Source of the DNA: Quercus robur
Lineage: Eukaryota > Streptophyta > Magnoliopsida > Fagales > Fagaceae
DNA length: 64,000 nucleotides
Direction of reading: 5' to 3'
NCBI RefSeq assembly: GCF_932294415.1
Contig: NC_065545.1
Location: forward strand, 40,586,327 to 40,650,326
Positions 59,199 to 64,000 of the stretch are shown piece after piece. The position numbers and the translations under genes were made by a program. A model generated the notes under the pieces. That model ran no database searches and was not told where the DNA came from. It was given only the letters and a program-made list of their open reading frames with translations. How positions within the stretch are numbered: position 1 is the first letter of the stretch; every line of letters begins with the position of its first letter.

Positions 59199-59833
59199 AA
59201 GTACAGAGAGAGAAACTGCTATGGGTGAAGGAAAAGAGATTGAGAAAGAGAGTCAAATGAATAAAAAATTGAATTATGTTGGATTTGAAATGAAAAATAA
59301 ATAAAAAAAGATGTTAGATGAGTTGTAAAATATGTTTTTTATTTATTTATATTTTAAACCTATCCATGAATGCTCTAATAATTTGGTTATTATTTAAAAA
59401 AATTAAAGTTAGAAGATAGTAAAATAATTCCTGGGCCGAACACACTGGGGACATGCAGGCAGAAGTGGTGTCTGACACAACCAATACTGCTCCATGCTTC
59501 CTGGTTACATGCACATTACTTTCTCTTTCTCTCAAAGTTGTTCAGGCTTAGTCTTACTCAAATATTTCTTTTTTCGGCTCCCTTTTACTCTACGTGCACA
59601 GTAGCTATGTACAAATCTTATCTCTCTCATTGTTCATGTTGTCACTACCGGATCCAAATTCCTGTTTTGAAGAAGTTTGATATCATTTTATATTGCACTA
59701 CCGCTCAAAAATCTTTTCATAAACAAAGGGGAAAGAGAAGAAGTAGTATTTAGCAATGCAAGTTTGGAATATTTGCTTTTTAGGGAAAAAGTAGGCAGGA
59801 TTCCTAGACAGACTACGTAGAGAAGGGTCACAC

Positions 59834-59839
59834 TATATA
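59834..59839 (+). promoter_or_regulatory. TATA box of NHL copy 2
   Basis: cactatatagaaagcc lies about 200 bases before the ATG, in the part of the promoter duplicated from copy 1, where the equivalent reads catattatacagaagcc. The implied leader is about 170 bases and includes an upstream ATG at 60003. Confidence 0.5.
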
Positions 59840-60039
59840 GAAAGCCTTATTTAATACAAAGCTTTGAAACTCGGAAAGGAAGATACCAAAACCTTCCCCA
59901 CCAAATTGAGCTAGGAACCCAATTAAATTCTTTACCTTGCCAAAGCCTAAAACTAAAACTCACCATTTTATAGGAATAGCCATAAACACTCTTGCCGATC
60001 GAATGTTGTCGCTATCTAGACCTCAACCATTTTCCCTCA

Positions 60040-60645
60040 ATGTCTTCAAGCAAAAAACAACTGGGACATAAACATACCACCGGTTACTTTATTTGGCTTT
60101 TCGCCATACTTTGCACCATCATATGCATAGCAGTGATAATCTCAGGCATCGCAGTGTTCATTGGATACATGGTCATACATCCGAGAATACCTACCTTGAG
60201 TGTCGCAAATGCCCATCTTGATACCATGCAATATTCTCAAGCTGGTCTACTTGAAACCGCAATGAATATTATCATCAGGGCCGAGAATGATAACAGCAAA
60301 GTTCATGCAAGTTTTTCAGACACTAGCTTCATTCTCAGCTTCCAAGGATTAGTACTAGCAAAACTCGTCGCCGACCCATTTGATGTAAGCAAAAACAGTT
60401 CTGTTGATTTTAATTATGTAGTCACATCTTCTGAAATTCCATTGGATTCTGCTCGAATGCATCAAGTAGACTTGGCATTGAAGAAAAAGGTAATTACATT
60501 CGATTTTAAAGGGAACTCGAGGACTCAGTGGAGAGTGTCGCTGCTTGGCTCTGTTAAGTTCTGGTGTCACCTCAATTGTCAACTCCGGTTCCATCCCGTG
60601 AACGGAACTTACATAAGCTCACGTTGCAGCTCCAAATCTAAATGA
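60040..60645 (+). CDS. LEA_2 / NDR1-HIN1-like (NHL) membrane protein, copy 2, 201 aa
   Basis: Tandem paralogue of the gene at 56870, colinear over the whole protein apart from the first ~20 residues. It starts MSSSKKQLGHKHTTGYFIW. The membrane segment (LFAILCTIICIAVIISGIAVFIGYMV) and LEA_2 domain (ANAHLDTMQYSQAGLLETAM, RAENDNSKVHASFSD, VTSSEIPLDSARMHQVDLAL, RTQWRVSLLGSVKFWCHL) are intact. Intronless. The first sequon is lost (NAH in place of NAT), and NSS and NGT remain. About 400 bases of promoter and leader are also duplicated, giving a unit spacing of 3170. As with copy 1, no in-frame ATG exists further upstream. The role is inferred from the family: extracellular LEA_2 domain tethered to the plasma membrane, possibly defence-related. 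Confidence 0.88.
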   Translation: MSSSKKQLGHKHTTGYFIWLFAILCTIICIAVIISGIAVFIGYMVIHPRIPTLSVANAHLDTMQYSQAGLLETAMNIIIRAENDNSKVHASFSDTSFILSFQGLVLAKLVADPFDVSKNSSVDFNYVVTSSEIPLDSARMHQVDLALKKKVITFDFKGNSRTQWRVSLLGSVKFWCHLNCQLRFHPVNGTYISSRCSSKSK

Positions 60646-60689
60646 CCTTTCTTTATCTATGTATTGGTTAAAGTTCTGCTCATATGCTG

Positions 60690-60757
60690 TCTCTGTCTCT
60701 CTCTCAAAGTTGTTCAGGCTCTCTTTTTCAATTTTTTTTTTCTCCTTTTTACTCTAG
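60690..60757 (+). repeat. Remnant of a further NHL duplication unit
   Basis: ctctctcaaagttgttcagg followed by a pyrimidine-rich tail and ctttttactctaggtg repeats the sequence at about 59526-59600 upstream of NHL copy 2. Copy 2 is thus flanked by direct repeats of about 70 bp, 1.16 kb apart. Confidence 0.7.
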
Positions 60758-61665
60758 GTGTAGTGAAATAAATTACTGTCTTTGACATTTTATTTTCTTC
60801 CTCAGAGATTATACAAACCATGTTCCAAACTCAAAAATTTTAAATTGTATTATGAAGAATTTCTTTGTGGGAAAATAATTGTTTTTTTTTTTCTCAACTG
60901 GCTAGAGTTAATTATATTGTGCTGGAAATCATTTCCCAGCATGTTGGACTGTTAGCCCAATGCTCAAACATGGGTCCTAAATAATAAGCATTGGACTTGG
61001 GCCTTAAAATTGCTAGGTTTATTTATACTGGTTACGAGGGATGCCATTGGTCAAGCAATACTACTTGTCTTTTCATACGTATGTGTTCATGGGATTCACC
61101 GAGAGTACATGTGTGGCTAAATTAAGGAGACCACAATCCAAAACTACTACTAATAGTCGATATAACAGTTCACCTAGCTATCTAACACACAATTACTTAA
61201 TAAAGCAACGAAAAGTCAGTAAAAATAAAATCCGACACATTCACCATTCATAAAAAAGAAAAAGAAAACTGAAATCAACAAAATTAAGAAGAGTAAATGG
61301 AAAACAAACGTGCAATGCGACGTAGCTTAACATGTATGGGCATAAATTATATAAAATGTCTGAAATTTCCTGAATATATATGTGAATTAAGTACACATGA
61401 AGTACAGAGAGAACCAAGTATCAGTCAACTCTCTTAATTAGGCTGGATCAATAATATGTTTTGAAATGAAATGTTGCATAGCCTTACAAAGCCCATTTGG
61501 CCCATCTTGTCCATTTTTGCTTAATTATGGAGTAATAGATCATAATGCATCAAATTAAAACCCCTTAAAACTAGGGGCATTTCTTTGAAAAACTATTCCC
61601 ACGGGGACATGCATCGGCGAAATCAGCTCCTTGTTCAAGAATGAAGTACCGACCAACTCTCCAAG

Positions 61666-61703
<38 letters not shown>

Positions 61704-62320
61704 GTTTCTGCAAAGTTTGAATTTTTATTTTGATTCCAAGTTTCCAACTCTTTTAATTTAACGGACTCCCAAATCATTTGAACTTAACCCATTTTAGTTT
61801 TGAAGTTGTTTAGGTAAAATCAAACTCTCTAAAGTTCAATAAATTCCACAACACTTTCGACTTAGAATTTCTATCTTGTATAAAATAAAAAAAAATAATT
61901 GGCATTCAAATTAATTAGATAAATGATATGTCCACAATATTTTTATAATAAATGCTAAGTGGCATGTTGTTACTGGTTGTTATTATTGAGGTAAAAATAA
62001 TCTTAGTGGTAGGTTCAAATTTGAACCAATAATAATTAACCACCTATGATTTGTTATGAAAATATTGTAAACATAACACTTCTCTTCAAATTATGGATCA
62101 TTGGTTCTAGAATAATCAAACTAGCTTGCCCTTATTTAATGTGACCTCTAGTGTCCGTTTGACACTAGATTATAAGTTTTTTAGTTTTAATATTCAGCTT
62201 TTAAAACATCAAAATTTTCTTATTTCATCTCATCTTTTCAAAGAAGAAATATACTTTAACACAAAAAACTAATAAGTTTTGGGTTCAATTACTATAACAT
62301 GCATATACATGGATACACGT
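60758..62320. other. Gene-free stretch
   Basis: T-run at 61672-61699. 62150-62290 (gtgtccgtttgacactagat onward) looks like part of a MITE. No gene is supported. Confidence 0.5.
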
Positions 62321-63050
62321 TGTGGGGGGTTAGGACCTAGAAAATCAGTACTAACCCATTTAGCTGAGGCCCAAGACCAGCCTGAATAGCCAAGGTCAAC
62401 CCATAAGAGGGAAATCGACCTCAATCTCAATAGGAGTGAGTTCAGCCCAAAAACACGTGTATTGGATCAAAGAAATTATCGCTCGAGGGAAATCCTATAC
62501 TGCTTGGCCTAATGCCAATCAATGAGATAATGGGGAACCGACAAAGAATTGACCAAGCTAGGGTCGGTAGCCAAGAGTTGTTAGTGCCTCTGGGGAACCC
62601 ACTACCAAATGCTATTTAGTGTCTGGAACAAGTTTCAAGAGAATTCTCAGAATGAATTATGATTCCTTGGGATTCAGATGAAAGTGGAAATGCATGTGAA
62701 TTGGTGAAACAGTAATAATTAGTACCCCACTAAAGAAATACTGTAAAGGGGAAGGAGGACAGAGAGGAGAGGGAGATATTTTTTTGGCTATTAGAGAAAA
62801 CATGAGGAAAAACAGAAGGAGGAGAGGGAGAAACACAAAAGAAAGGGATTGTGAGCAACAAGAGAGGAAGAATAGCTGTGAGAATGCGAGGTTTATAAGT
62901 TTAGAGGTTATTAAAAAAATATATATCTTGGACTATCTAGTTGTTGCTTGGAGTCCTATTCGTAAGATTGCTAGAAAGCCTACAAATAAATAAATTGGGA
63001 GCCCAAATCCTTCACTTAGTCGTCTAGTAACGGAAGGTTTGGGGTCCACA
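62321..63050 (+). mobile_element. Probable solo LTR, 730 bp
   Basis: Begins TGTGGGGGGTTAGG and ends GGGGTCCACA. Flanking pentamers are CACGT (62316-62320) and CATGT (63051-63055), a target duplication with one C-to-T change. It includes a purine-rich stretch (62750-62860). Boundaries rest on the termini alone, and a family partner is not present in the window. Confidence 0.5.
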
Positions 63051-63174
63051 CATGTAAAGATACACAAAAAGATGTATAGTATAATTCTTGTATATATAAT
63101 TTAAATACTATTGATAGTCATTCTTATATTTTGTTAACTCTTTAAAAAAGTCTTGTAAGAATACTATTAGATAT

Positions 63175-64000
63175 TGTACGGCCCTGCGATATCCAGACCC
63201 ATTTGGTCCTCAGGCTTCAACCCAATGATATGGCCTATACCGTCCCTAAGCCTAGGCCTCAAGCCGACTTCAAGCCCATTGAACAAATGATCTTCATCAA
63301 TTCATACCACGCTACGTCTCCTGGGTCACATCCGGTGACCTGCTTCCTGAACAAGAAAGTGATTGCTCAGTTGTATTGTCTCTCGGTTGCTCAATAGTGC
63401 CTGGGGAGTATCACTACCGAGCATATCTACTGAAGTGGGGAACCATTTCCAAAGCCACTCTCACAACACCCCACTCCCACCTAACACCCATTTACGATTA
63501 ATAACATTGGACCTCCCATTGCACTAACCATGAAAGTAATCATAGTCTCTTCACTAATTTTGGACTACAAATACAAGAAGTTAAAGGAGGAAAAGGTTGT
63601 TGAAAGGTTCACAAAGAAGTTGGGAAATGAGAGAGAATAGAACGATCTAGAGGAAAAGGTAATTTCGTTGAGTCTCTGTGCCGAGAATGACCTAAAGTAG
63701 GAAACTCAAGCCCACAATACAAATAGATTGTGAGTCCGATTGAGGCCCAACCCAATAGCCTTGTTTCTGGCATGCACAATTGGTGTTGTCTATGGGAATC
63801 TTCTACAAAGCTGTAGTTCGAGTGAGACTCATGCCTGGCAAAATGTCTAATAGACGATCAGGGAGCCATGCTGAAAGTGATTCGGTGGGGTTTTCTCAGG
63901 GATCAACTTGGCGAGAGAGAAGACATAAAAGACATGAGGATAGGGAGCGTGAGAGAGAGGAGGAACAATCTGGCCTCGGAGAAGGGTTATATCAAACACA
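63175..64000 (+). mobile_element. LTR retrotransposon 5' end: LTR, primer site, start of gag (right edge)
   Basis: A probable 5' LTR of 604 bp (63175-63778, TGTACGGCC...CATGCACA) is followed at once by attggtgttgtctatgggaa (63779-63798). This is a slightly mutated form of the primer site of the LARD-like element. The gag-like frame starts at 63831. The element continues beyond the window, so its 3' LTR and target duplication cannot be checked. The LTR start is inferred from TG and length. A gypsy type is likely from the primer site and gag composition. Confidence 0.65.
63831..64000 (+). CDS. Gag-like polyprotein, N-terminal part (truncated by window end)
   Basis: ATG at 63831 opens a frame that stays open for 56 codons to the end: MPGKMSNRRSGSHAESDSVG, then a highly charged Arg/Glu/His stretch (WRERRHKRHEDREREREEEQ). 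It sits 32 bases after the primer site, the usual place for gag, and such charged N-termini are common in plant gypsy gag proteins. No conserved gag domain is reached within the window. Confidence 0.5.
   Translation, partial: MPGKMSNRRSGSHAESDSVGFSQGSTWRERRHKRHEDREREREEEQSGLGEGLYQT

Overview
This window looks like nuclear DNA of a woody dicot. It is AT-rich, its genes have introns or plant-specific families (PPR, LEA_2/NHL, UPF0114 with a plastid leader), and most of it is plant transposable-element sequence. The repeats resemble those of rosid trees, perhaps Fagales, but that is only an impression. I see no tRNA, rRNA or CRISPR feature.

Five host genes can be supported. (1) 2937-5928 (-): the first three coding exons of a plastid-targeted UPF0114 membrane protein, with the rest beyond the left edge. 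(2) 17232-18656 (+): an intronless P-class pentatricopeptide repeat gene, whose 3' end plus about 1 kb downstream is tandemly duplicated. (3) 44540-44818 (-): a 92-aa single-pass membrane protein gene, with a probable 3.4 kb intron in its 5' UTR. (4) and (5) 56870-57469 and 60040-60645 (+): tandem LEA_2/NHL-type membrane protein paralogues with duplicated promoters.

The rest is mostly mobile DNA, and many boundaries can be set to the base from target-site duplications (TSDs). There are seven proposed solo LTRs: 4516-4863, 6422-7528, 10099-12023, 42606-43280, 51477-52156, 52351-53457 and, less surely, 62321-63050. There is one complete non-autonomous LTR element at 29638-35146, with two 759-bp LTRs, no gag-pol, and two internal tandem arrays with 81-bp and 78-bp units. 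A degraded copia 5' end lies at about 7983-9205. A second LTR element enters at 63175 and runs off the right edge with its gag still open. Two broken L1-type LINEs lie at 1-2332 (+) and 35383-39705 (-).

DNA transposons comprise a broken hAT transposase gene (13681-16045), two Harbinger-type elements with TTA TSDs (23196-23998, 24420-25544), a 576-bp hAT MITE with a perfect 8-bp TSD (58520-59095), and a 1630-bp Mutator-like element with a perfect 9-bp TSD (48703-50332). The last carries a piece of a sugar-phosphate/nucleotide-sugar translocator gene, so it is a Pack-MULE.

Layout: 0-10 kb, UPF0114 gene opened up by TE insertions, then LTR relics; 10-16 kb, giant solo LTR and hAT pseudogene; 17-21 kb, PPR gene and its tandem duplication; 21-29.6 kb, gene-free, Harbinger elements and simple repeats; 29.6-39.7 kb, complete LTR element next to a LINE; 40-43.3 kb, local duplications and a solo LTR; 44.5-48.3 kb, small membrane protein gene; 48.7-54.4 kb, Pack-MULE, solo LTRs and an inverted repeat; 56-60.7 kb, NHL pair; 62.3-64 kb, LTR elements.

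No operon-like or multi-gene functional system is visible. The notable biology is transposon structure: gene capture, repeat arrays of codon-multiple length, a stem-loop conserved across one LTR family, and frequent LTR-LTR recombination.
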